From: CALLPQ01 sp964421675
GTDB lineage: Bacteria > Pseudomonadota > Alphaproteobacteria > Caulobacterales > Parvularculaceae
DNA length: 64,000 nucleotides
Assembly: GCA_964421675.1 (NCBI GenBank)
Contig: CAYQXV010000001.1
Span: forward strand, 1-64,000
Direction of reading: 5' to 3'
The notes beneath the pieces are model-generated. The model was not told the DNA's origin. It was given only the letters and a program-made list of their open reading frames with translations, and did no database searches. This document shows, piece by piece, positions 1 to 8,602 of this stretch. The position numbers and the translations under genes are program-made. The stretch's first letter is position 1, and every line of letters begins with the position of its first letter.

Positions 1-30
1 CGGGCCATCAACACCAAGCCGCCCCCTTAG
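1..30 (+). CDS. 3' end of a gene, possibly infC (partial)
   Basis: Frame 1 is open from the window edge and ends at TAG 28-30, giving a tail that reads RAINTKPPP. In many bacteria infC (translation initiation factor IF-3) lies directly upstream of rpmI-rplT, so this could be its C-terminus. Nine residues cannot prove identity, and the 312 bases between this stop and rpmI are longer than usual for that operon. The assignment is positional inference only. Confidence 0.25.
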   Translation, partial: RAINTKPPP

Positions 31-342
31 GCGATATCGGGGCGAACGGCGCCACCTAACAGTGGCCCCGATTGTCCCCTCCTCTCTCTCATAGTGGCCT
101 TTAGACTGGCTCAAGATCGTCGATTTTGCCTCGCGATTTGACCGATAAACCCCCATGGCGGGCGCAAAAGGCGCATGCGGGGTGGTTGATCGGCCATTAC
201 CGCTTGCTTTCGCTCGCTGGCGCGTTATAAACCGCGCTTCCGCTCGCCGGGCCAACGGCATGCCCGGGCGAGGGATTGAATGCGAAATCGGTTTTTTCAG
301 GCCTCTTCTGCCTGCACTGGCCCCAACAATGAGAGATGCAAA
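31..342. other. 312-base leader upstream of rpmI
   Basis: No convincing gene is present; an open frame at 155-355 has no family resemblance. The stretch holds a candidate promoter (203-231) and an imperfect G+C-rich inverted repeat around 247-272 (GCCGGGC facing GCCCGGG). A structured leader for L20-type autoregulation is possible here, but I cannot recognise its conserved parts. Confidence 0.4.
203..231 (+). promoter_or_regulatory. candidate sigma-70-type promoter for rpmI-rplT
   Basis: CTTGCT (203-208) and TATAAA (226-231) are separated by 17 bases and lie about 110 bases upstream of rpmI on the same strand. The hexamers are close to the alphaproteobacterial RpoD consensus but not exact. 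This is a pattern match only. Confidence 0.3.
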
Positions 343-543
343 ATGCCCAAAATGAAGACGAAATCAGGCGCGAAAAAGCGCTTTAAGGTTACGGCCTCTG
401 GCAAAGTAAAAGCCGGTCAGGCTGGCAAACGCCACGGCATGATTAAACGCACGCCCAAGCAAATCCGCCAAAAACGCGGAATGGACGTTCTTGCTGATGC
501 AGATGCACGCATCGTCAAGAAATACATGCCCTACGCACGCTAG
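343..543 (+). CDS. rpmI: 50S ribosomal protein L35
   Basis: This 66-residue, strongly basic protein begins MPKMKTKSGAKKRFKV and contains RHGMIKRTPKQIRQKRG, both hallmarks of L35. It is a structural component of the large ribosomal subunit. The ATG at 343 is chosen because it gives the exact family N-terminus; an upstream in-frame start at 280 would add 21 residues unlike any L35. It is followed after 24 bases by rplT, the universal rpmI-rplT pair. Identification is secure. Confidence 0.97.
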   Translation: MPKMKTKSGAKKRFKVTASGKVKAGQAGKRHGMIKRTPKQIRQKRGMDVLADADARIVKKYMPYAR

Positions 544-567
544 CCCCAGACATAGGAGACCGACACC

Positions 568-924
568 ATGCCACGCGTATCAAACGGACCTGCGTCCCAC
601 GCTCGTCACCGCAAAGTTGTTAAAGCGGCAAAAGGCTATTATGGCCGCCGTAAAAATACCTTCCGCATCGCCAATCAGGCTGTGGAAAAAGCCGGGCAAT
701 ATGCCTATCGCGACCGCCGCGTGCGCAAGCGCAATTTCCGCGCCTTGTGGATTCAGCGGATTAATGCCGGAGCCCGCGAGCTCGGCATGACCTATGGCAA
801 ATTTATTCATGGCCTCGATAAAGCCGGGATTGAGATTGACCGTAAAGTGCTCGCCGATTTGGCGGTGCGCGAACCAGAAGCGTTTAAAGCGCTGGTCGAA
901 AAAGCCCAAGCTGCCCTTGCTTAA
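568..924 (+). CDS. rplT: 50S ribosomal protein L20
   Basis: The 118-residue product has the basic N-terminal tail (MPRVSNGPASHARHRKV) and the L20 core (GYYGRRKNTFRIA, YRDRRVRKRNFRALWIQRIN). L20 binds 23S rRNA early in large-subunit assembly and in some bacteria represses its own operon. A TAGGAGAC ribosome-binding site sits at 553-560. pheS, which often follows rplT, is absent: the next gene converges from the other strand 18 bases away. Confidence 0.97.
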   Translation: MPRVSNGPASHARHRKVVKAAKGYYGRRKNTFRIANQAVEKAGQYAYRDRRVRKRNFRALWIQRINAGARELGMTYGKFIHGLDKAGIEIDRKVLADLAVREPEAFKALVEKAQAALA

Positions 925-942
925 TGTGGCGCACGGCGCGGG

Positions 943-2151
943 CTAAATTTGCGTAAACGCCAGCACCGCATTTTGTCCGCCAAAGGCAAACGAATTGGAG
1001 ACCGCCAGATCAATCTGGCGGTCGACTGCGTTTAGGGGCGCATAATTGAGATCGCATTCGGGATCTGGCTCGTCCAGTCCCAGCGTTGGCGGCGCGATAT
1101 TGTTTTGCAACGCCAAGATAGACGCAATCGCCTCAATGCCGCCCGCCGCCCCCAGCAGATGGCCGTGCATCGACTTGGTGGACGAGACAATCAGGCGGTC
1201 GGCATCTGCGCCAAATACCGAGCGGATGGCTTTTGTTTCCGTTGGGTCGTTCAGCAAAGTGCCCGTGCCGTGGGCGTTGATGTAAATATTGTCCGCAGAC
1301 GGCATATCAATATTGGCGAGCGCCATTTCCATCGCCGCGCTCGCGCCTTCCGCCGATGGATTGATCATGTCGTTTCCGTCTGCGTTCATCCCGACGCCAG
1401 CAAGCTCGGCAAGAATATTGGCACCGCGCGCCTTGGCATGCTCGAACTCTTCAAGCATCAAAATGCCAGCGCCCTCGCCAATCACCAAGCCGTTGCGGTT
1501 CTTGGAAAATGGCCGGCACGTCTCGGAGGCCAAAATGTGCATCGCCTTCCAGGCTTCGAGCGCACCATAGGTCAAACATTTCTCGCTGGCCCCCGCAAGG
1601 CCAGCATCCGCCATGCCGCTGCGGATTAACTGTGCGCAAACCCCAATCGAATGCGCCGCCGATGAACACGCACTGGCAATCGCAAAAGACGGCCCCGTCA
1701 AGCCGTGACGAATGGAAACATGACTGGCCGCTGCATTGGGAATGGTGCGCAATATTGTTAGCGGGTGCGGGCGGCGCCCCTTACATAACATCGTGTACTG
1801 AGCATCTTCGCTCGCCTGCTGCCCGCCAATGCCCGATCCGATTATTGTTGCCGTGCGCGCAGCAACGCTTTCCAGATCGAGGCCAGACTGCGCAATCGCT
1901 TGATCTGCCGCTGCGACCGCAAAATTTGCATACGGATCAGCGCGTGCCAAATCGCGGCCAAGGCCCGCCAGAATTTCATCGCCATCGTCAATGGCGGCAG
2001 CAGGAAGCGTCAATGAAAAATCTTCACCGCGCGTATAAACGGTCGGCTTAATCGCACATTTGCCAGCAAAAAGATTGCGCTGAAACATCTCGATCGACAG
2101 CCCTAGAGGAGAAAAAATCCCCATCCCCGTTACAACGACACGCCGGTCCAT
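943..2151 (-). CDS. beta-ketoacyl-ACP synthase, KAS II / NodE-like
   Basis: This 402-residue protein is a thiolase-fold condensing enzyme. The catalytic triad is visible: Cys162 in SACSSA, His294 in NAHGTGT and His331 in GHLLGAAG, with Lys326 before it. It should condense an acyl chain with malonyl-ACP. The gene lies 47 bases downstream of a dedicated acyl carrier protein, the arrangement seen in nodF-nodE and in AcpXL-type special fatty-acid modules rather than in the housekeeping fab operon. The substrate cannot be told from sequence. The start is ATG 2151, giving the family N-terminus RRVVVTGMG. Confidence 0.88.
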   Translation of the reverse strand: MDRRVVVTGMGIFSPLGLSIEMFQRNLFAGKCAIKPTVYTRGEDFSLTLPAAAIDDGDEILAGLGRDLARADPYANFAVAAADQAIAQSGLDLESVAARTATIIGSGIGGQQASEDAQYTMLCKGRRPHPLTILRTIPNAAASHVSIRHGLTGPSFAIASACSSAAHSIGVCAQLIRSGMADAGLAGASEKCLTYGALEAWKAMHILASETCRPFSKNRNGLVIGEGAGILMLEEFEHAKARGANILAELAGVGMNADGNDMINPSAEGASAAMEMALANIDMPSADNIYINAHGTGTLLNDPTETKAIRSVFGADADRLIVSSTKSMHGHLLGAAGGIEAIASILALQNNIAPPTLGLDEPDPECDLNYAPLNAVDRQIDLAVSNSFAFGGQNAVLAFTQI

Positions 2152-2198
2152 AGTCTCTCCGCAATCATCTGTTTTAAGGCGCGCTGGCCTGTTTGTGG

Positions 2199-2450
2199 TT
2201 ATTTTGCTTGCGCAAGCGCCTCGAGGGCGTCGACCATATCGCCGACCGTCTTCATATCACCAAATGGGTTTTCATTGGCATTAAACGGCACTTCAACATT
2301 CAGCCGCTCTTCAACCTCATAAATGATTTCCACAACCGAGAAGCTGTCGATCCCAAGATCTGTTATCAGCGTCTCTCGCGTCGGGGTCGTTGTCAGACCC
2401 ACCGCGTGATTGCTCACAATATCAAGCAAAGCAGATTCCATTTCACTCAT
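2199..2450 (-). CDS. acyl carrier protein, NodF-like
   Basis: The 83-residue acidic protein carries the phosphopantetheine site as LGIDSFSVVEI, with Ser36; the usual DSL is DSF here. The ATG at 2450 is chosen because AAAGAGAGAA lies just upstream. It is cotranscribed with the ketosynthase downstream and is probably its partner. It differs clearly from the second ACP in this window (47790-48053), so each is likely dedicated to its own pathway. Confidence 0.85.
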   Translation of the reverse strand: MSEMESALLDIVSNHAVGLTTTPTRETLITDLGIDSFSVVEIIYEVEERLNVEVPFNANENPFGDMKTVGDMVDALEALAQAK

Positions 2451-2488
2451 AACAAATTCTCTCTTTAACAATGCATTCGGCTGATATT

Positions 2489-2974
2489 TTAATCGCGAAA
2501 ATTCTTATACTGAAGGGGTTGTTCTAGTCCCATCGCCTTAACAAAAGCGATTGTTTCTTGCAGGTCATCGCGTTTTTTACCGGTTACGCGCAATTCTTCA
2601 CCCTGAATCGCAACTTGAACCTTTAGCTTTTCGCCTTTGATTGCTTTCGTGATTTTCTTGGCCAACTCTCTCTCAATTCCCTCGCGCAGCAAGACATTCT
2701 GGCGCACGGACTGACCCGCGGCAGGTTCCACCTTCTGATAATCGAGCGATCCGGCTTCTATCCCGCGCTTTTGCAGTTGTCCTTGCAATATCTCGTGGAG
2801 TTGGCGCAATTTCAGATCATCATCAGCATGGATTGTGATAATCGCCCCGGTCATTTCGACTTTTGACTGCGACCCCTTAAAATCATAGCGCGTTTCGACT
2901 TCGCGCATGACATTCGCGATGCCGTTTTCCGCTTCTGCCAAATCAACTTCAGAGACAATATCAAATGATGGCAT
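2489..2974 (-). CDS. yajQ: YajQ-family nucleotide-binding protein
   Basis: The 161-residue product starts MPSFDIVSEVDLAE and contains the family blocks RYDFKGS, KRGIE and VTGKKRDDLQ, and it ends LQYKNFRD as YajQ proteins do. It is a small cytosolic protein with two ferredoxin-like folds; relatives bind nucleotides, and in Xanthomonas one binds cyclic di-GMP. The start at 2974 is supported by AGGAG nine bases upstream. No neighbour suggests a specific pathway. Confidence 0.93.
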   Translation of the reverse strand: MPSFDIVSEVDLAEAENGIANVMREVETRYDFKGSQSKVEMTGAIITIHADDDLKLRQLHEILQGQLQKRGIEAGSLDYQKVEPAAGQSVRQNVLLREGIERELAKKITKAIKGEKLKVQVAIQGEELRVTGKKRDDLQETIAFVKAMGLEQPLQYKNFRD

Positions 2975-3083
2975 CAAAAATACTCCTGCTCGTAAAGATC
3001 GTTACCCATGTTATGAAATTGACACCGCGTGCGGTCAACCATCTTCATGAATGCACAGCACGCCCTTCGATCACGTCTCGTTT

Positions 3084-3593
3084 TTAACCAGCCGGCGCAT
3101 AGGCTTGCGCGCATTCTTTGGGCATGCGCACTGGCCGCCCACTGGCCATTTCAATCCAGATAAACAATGTTTCTCCGCGAAATACGCATATATCGGTGCC
3201 GCGCAAGCGCATCTCATAAGCCCGCGTCATGCGCAAACGGCCATCATTTTTAGCCACCCAGGTTGCAACCTCAATTTGATCGCCCAGCTTAACCGCCGCA
3301 ACATAATCAAATTTATGCTGCCATACGACGGGCCCAAACCCGGTCTCAACAAATCGCGTATAGGGAAATCCAATCGCGCTCGAATGATGCCACGCCGCCT
3401 CAACCGCCCATTGTGGGTAGACGAGATTATTGACGTGGCCAAACTCGTCCTGATGCTCCTCGCCAGCTGTCAGCACACCAACATAGGCAGGTTTCACCGG
3501 CCAAGAAAGCGATGAATTCTCAACATGGGTGAGTTGGGACGGCGGCACAATTGCCTTTCCGACTGGAATTACCGGGCTATTTTGGGTCGCCAC
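3084..3593 (-). CDS. hotdog-fold acyl-CoA thioesterase (4-hydroxybenzoyl-CoA thioesterase / FadM type)
   Basis: The protein of about 169 residues has the hotdog signature DEFGHVNNLVYPQW, in which Asp/Asn line the active site, followed by the expected strands (VWQHKFDYVAAVKLGD, RAYEMRLRGTDICVFRGETLFIWI). It should hydrolyse an acyl- or aroyl-CoA. The start is uncertain: GTG 3593 has no strong ribosome-binding site, and the first 30 residues are not conserved in type. It could belong functionally with the nearby ketosynthase and ACP, but yajQ separates them. Confidence 0.78.
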   Translation of the reverse strand: MATQNSPVIPVGKAIVPPSQLTHVENSSLSWPVKPAYVGVLTAGEEHQDEFGHVNNLVYPQWAVEAAWHHSSAIGFPYTRFVETGFGPVVWQHKFDYVAAVKLGDQIEVATWVAKNDGRLRMTRAYEMRLRGTDICVFRGETLFIWIEMASGRPVRMPKECAQAYAPAG

Positions 3594-3854
3594 CTGACTC
3601 TATTCCTGTTCTGCACATGTCAGACAGGCTGGACATGGCTCAATTCACTAAACTGCGCACGTATTATTCGGGTCGCCCCAAAAATCGCCCGATCCATAAT
3701 CCCTAGCCTCGAGATTAGGATATCATTGCCAAACTTGATCTTTTGTAAATCCAATATATGCCATTTTGCTCAACTGCAAAATGCTGCCCACACTATTCCC
3801 AAGAATCAAGGCGAATCGCCTATAATAGGTGTTCCCATAATCAATTCGGTGCAT

Positions 3855-4466
3855 ATGCCCTCTAACAACTCATATACTGACGGGCCCGGTGCCGATCGCC
3901 TGGCGAGCCGCGATGATTTTTCCCGCAATGTCTGGTGCTTGATGGGCTTACCCATTGATGCCGTCACCATGGATGACGCGGTGCGCGCTGTCGCAACTTC
4001 AGTTGAAGATCGCCAGCGCTTATCGCTGGTGACGCCCAATGTGAATTGGTTGGTGAGCGCGCTCGCGAACCCGGAAATGCGCCGCATGGTTATTGATGCT
4101 GACCTGAGTGTCGCCGATGGCATGCCCCTTGTGGCAATGGCCAAACAATTGGGCATGCCAATAACAGAGCGTGTCGCCGGGTCTGATTTGTTCGAAAGGT
4201 TGCACGACCAGCCAACCCCAATCCGGGTCTTCTTCTTCGGTGGCCGCGACGGTGCAGCGGAAAAAGCTTTCGAGACCCTGCGTGCTGCGCAAAACAGTGC
4301 CCTGAAAGCGGCCGGATGGTTAAATCCCGGCTTTGGCGATGTCGCCACCATGAGCACACCGCAAATCCGCAAAACCATTAATGATTCCAATCCTGATTTC
4401 GTCGTCGTCGCGCTGGGCGCGCAAAAGGGGCAGGCTTGGATCGATTACAACCAATCCCATCTTGAC
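3855..4466 (+). CDS. WecG/TagA/CpsF family glycosyltransferase (3' part lost in assembly gap)
   Basis: 204 residues are visible before the N run. The family landmarks are present: LMGLPIDAVTMDDAV, LVTPNVNWLV, DLSVADGMPLV, RVAGSDLFERL, VFFFGGRDGAAEKA and VVVALGAQKGQAWI. Members transfer N-acetylmannosamine or a similar sugar to a lipid-linked acceptor in surface polysaccharide or teichoic acid synthesis, at the cytoplasmic membrane face. ATG 3855 leaves about 30 residues before the conserved core and has no clear ribosome-binding site. The last conserved helices lie in the gap. The STAS-like segment after the gap may be the same protein. Confidence 0.85.
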
Positions 4467-4566
4467 NNNNNNNNNNNNNNNNNNNNNNNNNNNNNNNNNN
4501 NNNNNNNNNNNNNNNNNNNNNNNNNNNNNNNNNNNNNNNNNNNNNNNNNNNNNNNNNNNNNNNNNN
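4467..4566. other. assembly gap (100 N)
   Basis: Exactly 100 N bases, the usual placeholder for a scaffold gap of unknown length. Reading frame across it therefore cannot be inferred from the coordinates. It interrupts the glycosyltransferase gene. Confidence 0.98.
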
Positions 4567-4842
4567 GAATTGGAAGATCGCACACGGATTACTTTGTCAG
4601 GAGAAATTACCGCCGCAACGATTGATATGGCAATTGATCCTTTTCGCGATGCAGCAAAAGCAGATTGTGATGTCGTGCTTTCTTTGGCAAATGCAGACAA
4701 GATTGATCAGCGCTTTTTAGGTTTATGCCTGATGCTGGAAAAACACAAAACCCGGCAAGGCAAAGAAATTTTTCTTGATCGCCCAAGCGCGAAAATTAAA
4801 TCCCTTTTCGAGAACAACGCAATGGCGTATGCCAGTGTTTAA
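4567..4842 (+). CDS. STAS-like C-terminal segment (5' end lost in gap)
   Basis: 91 residues are open from the gap to the stop at 4842. They show an alternating strand-helix pattern: RITLSGEIT, then a helix, then CDVVLSLANADKIDQRFLGLCLMLEKH, then KEIFLDRPSAKIKSLFENN. This resembles STAS (anti-sigma-factor antagonist) domains, in which the segment after VVLSLAN would hold the usual phospho-acceptor loop; here it reads ADKIDQRF with no Ser/Thr at that position. It may be the C-terminal domain of the preceding glycosyltransferase or a separate small gene. It ends 26 bases before parE. Confidence 0.5.
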   Translation, partial: ELEDRTRITLSGEITAATIDMAIDPFRDAAKADCDVVLSLANADKIDQRFLGLCLMLEKHKTRQGKEIFLDRPSAKIKSLFENNAMAYASV

Positions 4843-4868
4843 TGACCCCCAATGTGATATGAGACCTA

Positions 4869-6905
4869 ATGGCAAAATCTCCCGCTAAAAAAACCACTAA
4901 AAAATCTTCAAAAAGCAAAGCAAATGCTACACAGGATTTATTTGGCAGCGACTACACCGCTAAAGATATCGAAGTGCTTGAAGGGCTTGAGCCAGTGCGC
5001 AAGCGCCCGGGCATGTATATTGGCGGCACAGATGAAAAAGCGTTGCACCATTTATTTGCCGAAGTCCTGGACAATTCCATGGATGAAGCGGTTGCGGGAT
5101 TTGCAACCCGGATTGAAGTTGAGCTATTGGCCGATGGCAGCCTTTGCGTGATTGATAATGGCCGGGGAATTCCGATTGATCCGCATCCTAAATTTAAACC
5201 TAAAACAGCATTAGAAGTCATTTTAACAACCCTGCACTCCGGCGGTAAGTTTGAAGGGAAAGCTTATCAAACGTCTGGCGGCTTGCACGGTGTTGGCGTT
5301 TCCGTTGTGAACGCACTTTCTGATGACCTAACCGTCGAGGTTGCCCGTGGACGCACCCTCTACCGGCAGAAATATTCACGTGGCCTGCCAAAGGGCAAGT
5401 TGAAAAAAGTCGGCGATGCGCCCAACCGCCGAGGTACGTCCATCACATTTCATCCTGACCCGGAGATATTTGGTCAAAAAGCTGCCTTCAAGCCGGCACG
5501 CTTATTTCGCATGGCGCGCTCCAAGGCCTACCTTTTTGGCGGCGTAGAAATTCGCTGGAAATGCGCGCCAGAGCTGATCAAGGATAAAACACCGTCCGAA
5601 GAATCGTTCCATTTCAAAAACGGCCTTGCAGATTATCTCGCCTCACTCGTTGCAGAACGACCAACCGTAACGGACGAGTTGTTCACTGGTAAAATTGAAC
5701 GCAAGGAAGATGGCGGGCACGGCGCTGTTGAATGGGCAATCACCTGGGGGGCAGCTGGGTTTGGCGTGCGAGGCGACATGGCCGATGGCTTTTGCCATTC
5801 TTATTGTAACACGGTTCCAACGCCTGAAGGCGGCACCCATGAAGCTGGACTGCGCGGGGCTCTGTCAAAAGGGTTAAAGGCGTATGCGGAGCTTTCCGGA
5901 AACAAGAAAGCGGCCAATGTTACGCAGGAAGATATTATGGGCACCTCCGGTGCGCTATTATCTGTTTTTGTACGCAATCCAGAGTTTCAGGGGCAAACCA
6001 AAGACAAGCTCGCCACTGCCGAAGCAACCAAACTAACCGAAAGCGCAATCAGGCCCGCTTTTGATCATTGGCTGGCCTCTCATCCAAAACAAGCTGACGC
6101 CTTGTTAAGCTGGGTGATAGAGCGCGCCGATGAACGCCAGCGCAGACGCAAAGAAAAAGAAGTTTCGCGTGCATCGGCAATGAAGAAATTGCGCTTGCCG
6201 GGAAAATTGTCAGACTGCACCGATCAATCAGCAATGGGCACCGAAATTTTTCTGGTTGAAGGCGATAGCGCGGGCGGCTCTGCCAAACAGGCGCGCGACC
6301 GACGAACCCAGGCCATCCTTCCCTTACGAGGAAAGATTTTGAACGTTGCCAGCGCAACACGCGACAAGATCCTCGCCAATCAAGAGGTCAGTAATATTAC
6401 ATTGGCGCTCGGGGCAGGGCTCGGTCATAAATTTGATGTCGAAGATTTGCGCTATGAAAAAGTCATTATCATGTGTGATGCCGATGTGGATGGCGCTCAT
6501 ATTGCTGCACTATTGATCACCTTTTTCTATCAAGAAATGTTTGACCTGATTCAACAAGGGCGCCTTTACCTTGCGCAGCCTCCCCTCTATCGACTGTCTG
6601 CGGGCGGAAAAACCGTCTACGCTATGGATGATGAGGAACGCGATACAAAACTGGCTGCAGAATTTCGAGCCAATCAAAAGGTTGATGTTGGCCGATTTAA
6701 GGGCCTTGGCGAGATGAATCCTGGTCAGCTAAAAGAAACCACAATGAACCGTGAAACCCGTGCCCTTGCGCGTGTTGTCTTACCCCAAGACCGGCTACCG
6801 GACATCGCGTCGCTTATCGATCAGCTCATGGGCAAAAAAGCAGAAGCGCGATATGATTATATTCAGGCCAATGCCGCCTTTGTTGGTGAGCAGCTGGACG
6901 TATAA
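4869..6905 (+). CDS. parE: DNA topoisomerase IV subunit B
   Basis: The 678-residue type IIA topoisomerase ATPase subunit shows the GHKL motifs EVLDNSMDEA (65-74), DNGRGIP (96-102) and TSGGLHGVGVSVVNALS (135-151). The Toprim motifs are EGDSAGGSA (about 464) and CDADVDGAHI (about 536), and GRFKGLGEMNP lies near the C-terminus. The length and the absence of the long GyrB insertion fit ParE. With ParC (not in this window) it decatenates daughter chromosomes. The first 18 residues are lysine-rich and probably disordered. Confidence 0.95.
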   Translation: MAKSPAKKTTKKSSKSKANATQDLFGSDYTAKDIEVLEGLEPVRKRPGMYIGGTDEKALHHLFAEVLDNSMDEAVAGFATRIEVELLADGSLCVIDNGRGIPIDPHPKFKPKTALEVILTTLHSGGKFEGKAYQTSGGLHGVGVSVVNALSDDLTVEVARGRTLYRQKYSRGLPKGKLKKVGDAPNRRGTSITFHPDPEIFGQKAAFKPARLFRMARSKAYLFGGVEIRWKCAPELIKDKTPSEESFHFKNGLADYLASLVAERPTVTDELFTGKIERKEDGGHGAVEWAITWGAAGFGVRGDMADGFCHSYCNTVPTPEGGTHEAGLRGALSKGLKAYAELSGNKKAANVTQEDIMGTSGALLSVFVRNPEFQGQTKDKLATAEATKLTESAIRPAFDHWLASHPKQADALLSWVIERADERQRRRKEKEVSRASAMKKLRLPGKLSDCTDQSAMGTEIFLVEGDSAGGSAKQARDRRTQAILPLRGKILNVASATRDKILANQEVSNITLALGAGLGHKFDVEDLRYEKVIIMCDADVDGAHIAALLITFFYQEMFDLIQQGRLYLAQPPLYRLSAGGKTVYAMDDEERDTKLAAEFRANQKVDVGRFKGLGEMNPGQLKETTMNRETRALARVVLPQDRLPDIASLIDQLMGKKAEARYDYIQANAAFVGEQLDV

Positions 6906-6979
6906 TGTGTAAATATTTAGCGAAATTCTAACGCTTATCGGGCAGGATGAAAAAAATGACGCAAATCGCAGGATTTTCC

Positions 6980-7558
6980 ATGACACGCCTTACACATTTA
7001 TTAATCGGCATTTCCGCAACATCCTTACTATTGGCATGCTCGAAGACCGACCAATCAACCGCAAATGACACCGTAACCGGTGCTGAGTTAACGTCATCAG
7101 ACACTCTGGCCGATGCCACCATCACCCCTGAAGATTATGGTGACGGCGTTGTCGGGAAATGGGCATGCAGTGGTGAGTCCGCATCAGATGGCGTCGTGCA
7201 ACAGTCCGACTTTGATGTAACCTATTTCGCAGACGGAAAAATCTCACAAACCAGCAAAGGAAATTTGCGGTTTGAGCGTAACAAAATCGTCTATGAAAAC
7301 GCGTCATCAGGGCGCTGGGCATTTGAAGATGGAAAACTCTGGGAAGAGCAAAAGATTGATAGTCTGAACGTTTTAAGTTTATCGGGTCCGATCCGAGATG
7401 AATTCACAACCGAACAGGTCAGCACCATGTTGGTTGAGGGAGAGGATGGCGAAACCATTGAACGTGAATATTTTATCATCAAGTCTATGACCGCCGACCG
7501 TGTGGATATGAAATCCGAGGATGATACATCAAAGTTCCAATGCAATCGTCGTTCATAA
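6980..7558 (+). CDS. predicted lipoprotein, unknown function
   Basis: From ATG 6980 the product is 192 residues. It starts with a lipoprotein signal ending in the lipobox LLLAC (Cys20), so it should be anchored in a membrane after export. After a Ser/Thr/Asp-rich linker the rest is a single domain rich in beta strands (VVGKWACSGE, VTYFADGKISQTSKG, RWAFEDGKLWEE). The start with a secondary-structure pattern of this kind resembles small secreted lipocalin-like or DUF modules, but I do not recognise a family. ATG 6980 is preferred to the in-frame ATGs at 6947 and 6956 because AGGA lies at a good distance. Confidence 0.7.
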   Translation: MTRLTHLLIGISATSLLLACSKTDQSTANDTVTGAELTSSDTLADATITPEDYGDGVVGKWACSGESASDGVVQQSDFDVTYFADGKISQTSKGNLRFERNKIVYENASSGRWAFEDGKLWEEQKIDSLNVLSLSGPIRDEFTTEQVSTMLVEGEDGETIEREYFIIKSMTADRVDMKSEDDTSKFQCNRRS

Positions 7559-7606
7559 TCACGCTCGCGCACAATAACCGGCATTGAAAGCCTCTCTTAA
7601 AAGCTC

Positions 7607-8596
7607 ATGCGCACCATATCCGCCGAGATAAAATCATATCGAACGCTCAAACCATTTGTCATCGCCAGGGGGCAAAAAACATCTGCTGAGCAAATAGAAG
7701 TTACAATCCGCGAAGGGTCACATTGTGGCCGCGGCGCATGCGTTCCCTACAAACGATATGGCGAGACGTTAGACTCTGTCATGTCTGAAATTACAGATAT
7801 CAAGCAAGCCCTTGCTGCGGGCCTTGATAGAGATGAATTACAAGAAAAAATGCCCGCTGGGGCCGCGCGAAATGCCGTCGATTGTGCTCTTTGGGATTTA
7901 GAGTCTGCACAAACAGGTAAAAGCGTTTGCGAACTTGCTGACTTACTATCACCCGCACCCAAAGTAACCGCGATCACGGTGTCGGTTGGCACCCCTAATG
8001 AGGTTTTATCCGCCGCGCGCGCGGTTGCAACGGCACCTTTGATCAAGCTTAAACTTGGCGGAGACGGGGCTGACAATCAACGCTTTGACGCAGCCCTTCG
8101 CGGGGCGCCAAATTCGAAATTCATTCTTGATGGCAATGAAGCCCTGACGATAGAGCAGCTGGATAGTTTATTAGCGCAAAGCCCTATCGAAAAAATCGCT
8201 CTTATTGAGCAGCCCTTAGCCGCCGATCATGATAAGCCACTGGATAATCATGCCTATCACAATATTCTTTGTGCCGATGAAAGCTTTCATACAATAGAGA
8301 CAATAGACACGGTTGCTAAGCGCTATGGTGTGATCAATATCAAACTTGATAAGACCGGCGGCCTAACCGAGGCTATCGCCATACAGCGGCACGCAAAACA
8401 GCGCGGCCTAAAAACAATGATCGGCTGCATGCTTGGCTCATCCCTTGCAATGGCACCAGCATTTTTGCTCGCAGCTGATGCTCATTGGATTGATCTTGAT
8501 GGTCCACTTTTGCTGGCCGAAGATGATGAACCCGCATTTCAGTATGAAAATTACGCAATGCACCCATCGCCGTTATGGGGCGCTGGCAAAAAATAA
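7607..8596 (+). CDS. enolase-superfamily dipeptide epimerase / N-acyl-amino-acid racemase (DgcA-like)
   Basis: The 329-residue protein belongs to the muconate-lactonizing branch of the enolase superfamily. The catalytic lysines are KLK (147, 149), the metal ligands Asp175, Glu201 and Asp224, and the second acid/base lysine Lys246 in NIKLDKTGG. L-Ala-D/L-Glu epimerases recycle murein peptides; the alphaproteobacterial DgcA branch acts on D-glutamate derivatives. Which applies is not decidable here, since the usual partner gene dgcN is not adjacent. The next gene, an MFS carrier, converges six bases away. Confidence 0.82.
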   Translation: MRTISAEIKSYRTLKPFVIARGQKTSAEQIEVTIREGSHCGRGACVPYKRYGETLDSVMSEITDIKQALAAGLDRDELQEKMPAGAARNAVDCALWDLESAQTGKSVCELADLLSPAPKVTAITVSVGTPNEVLSAARAVATAPLIKLKLGGDGADNQRFDAALRGAPNSKFILDGNEALTIEQLDSLLAQSPIEKIALIEQPLAADHDKPLDNHAYHNILCADESFHTIETIDTVAKRYGVINIKLDKTGGLTEAIAIQRHAKQRGLKTMIGCMLGSSLAMAPAFLLAADAHWIDLDGPLLLAEDDEPAFQYENYAMHPSPLWGAGKK

Positions 8597-8602
8597 TCGC
8601 TG

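Noticed and set aside
580..909. 109-codon open frame antisense to rplT
   Set aside because: It lies wholly inside a secure ribosomal protein gene, on the other strand, and has no family features.
1105..1629. 174-codon open frame on the plus strand inside the ketosynthase gene
   Set aside because: Basic, low-complexity translation and complete overlap with a well-identified enzyme mark it as a shadow.
3806..4390. 194-codon open frame antisense to the glycosyltransferase
   Set aside because: Rich in Ser and Arg, no recognisable motif, and overlaps a gene with clear family blocks.
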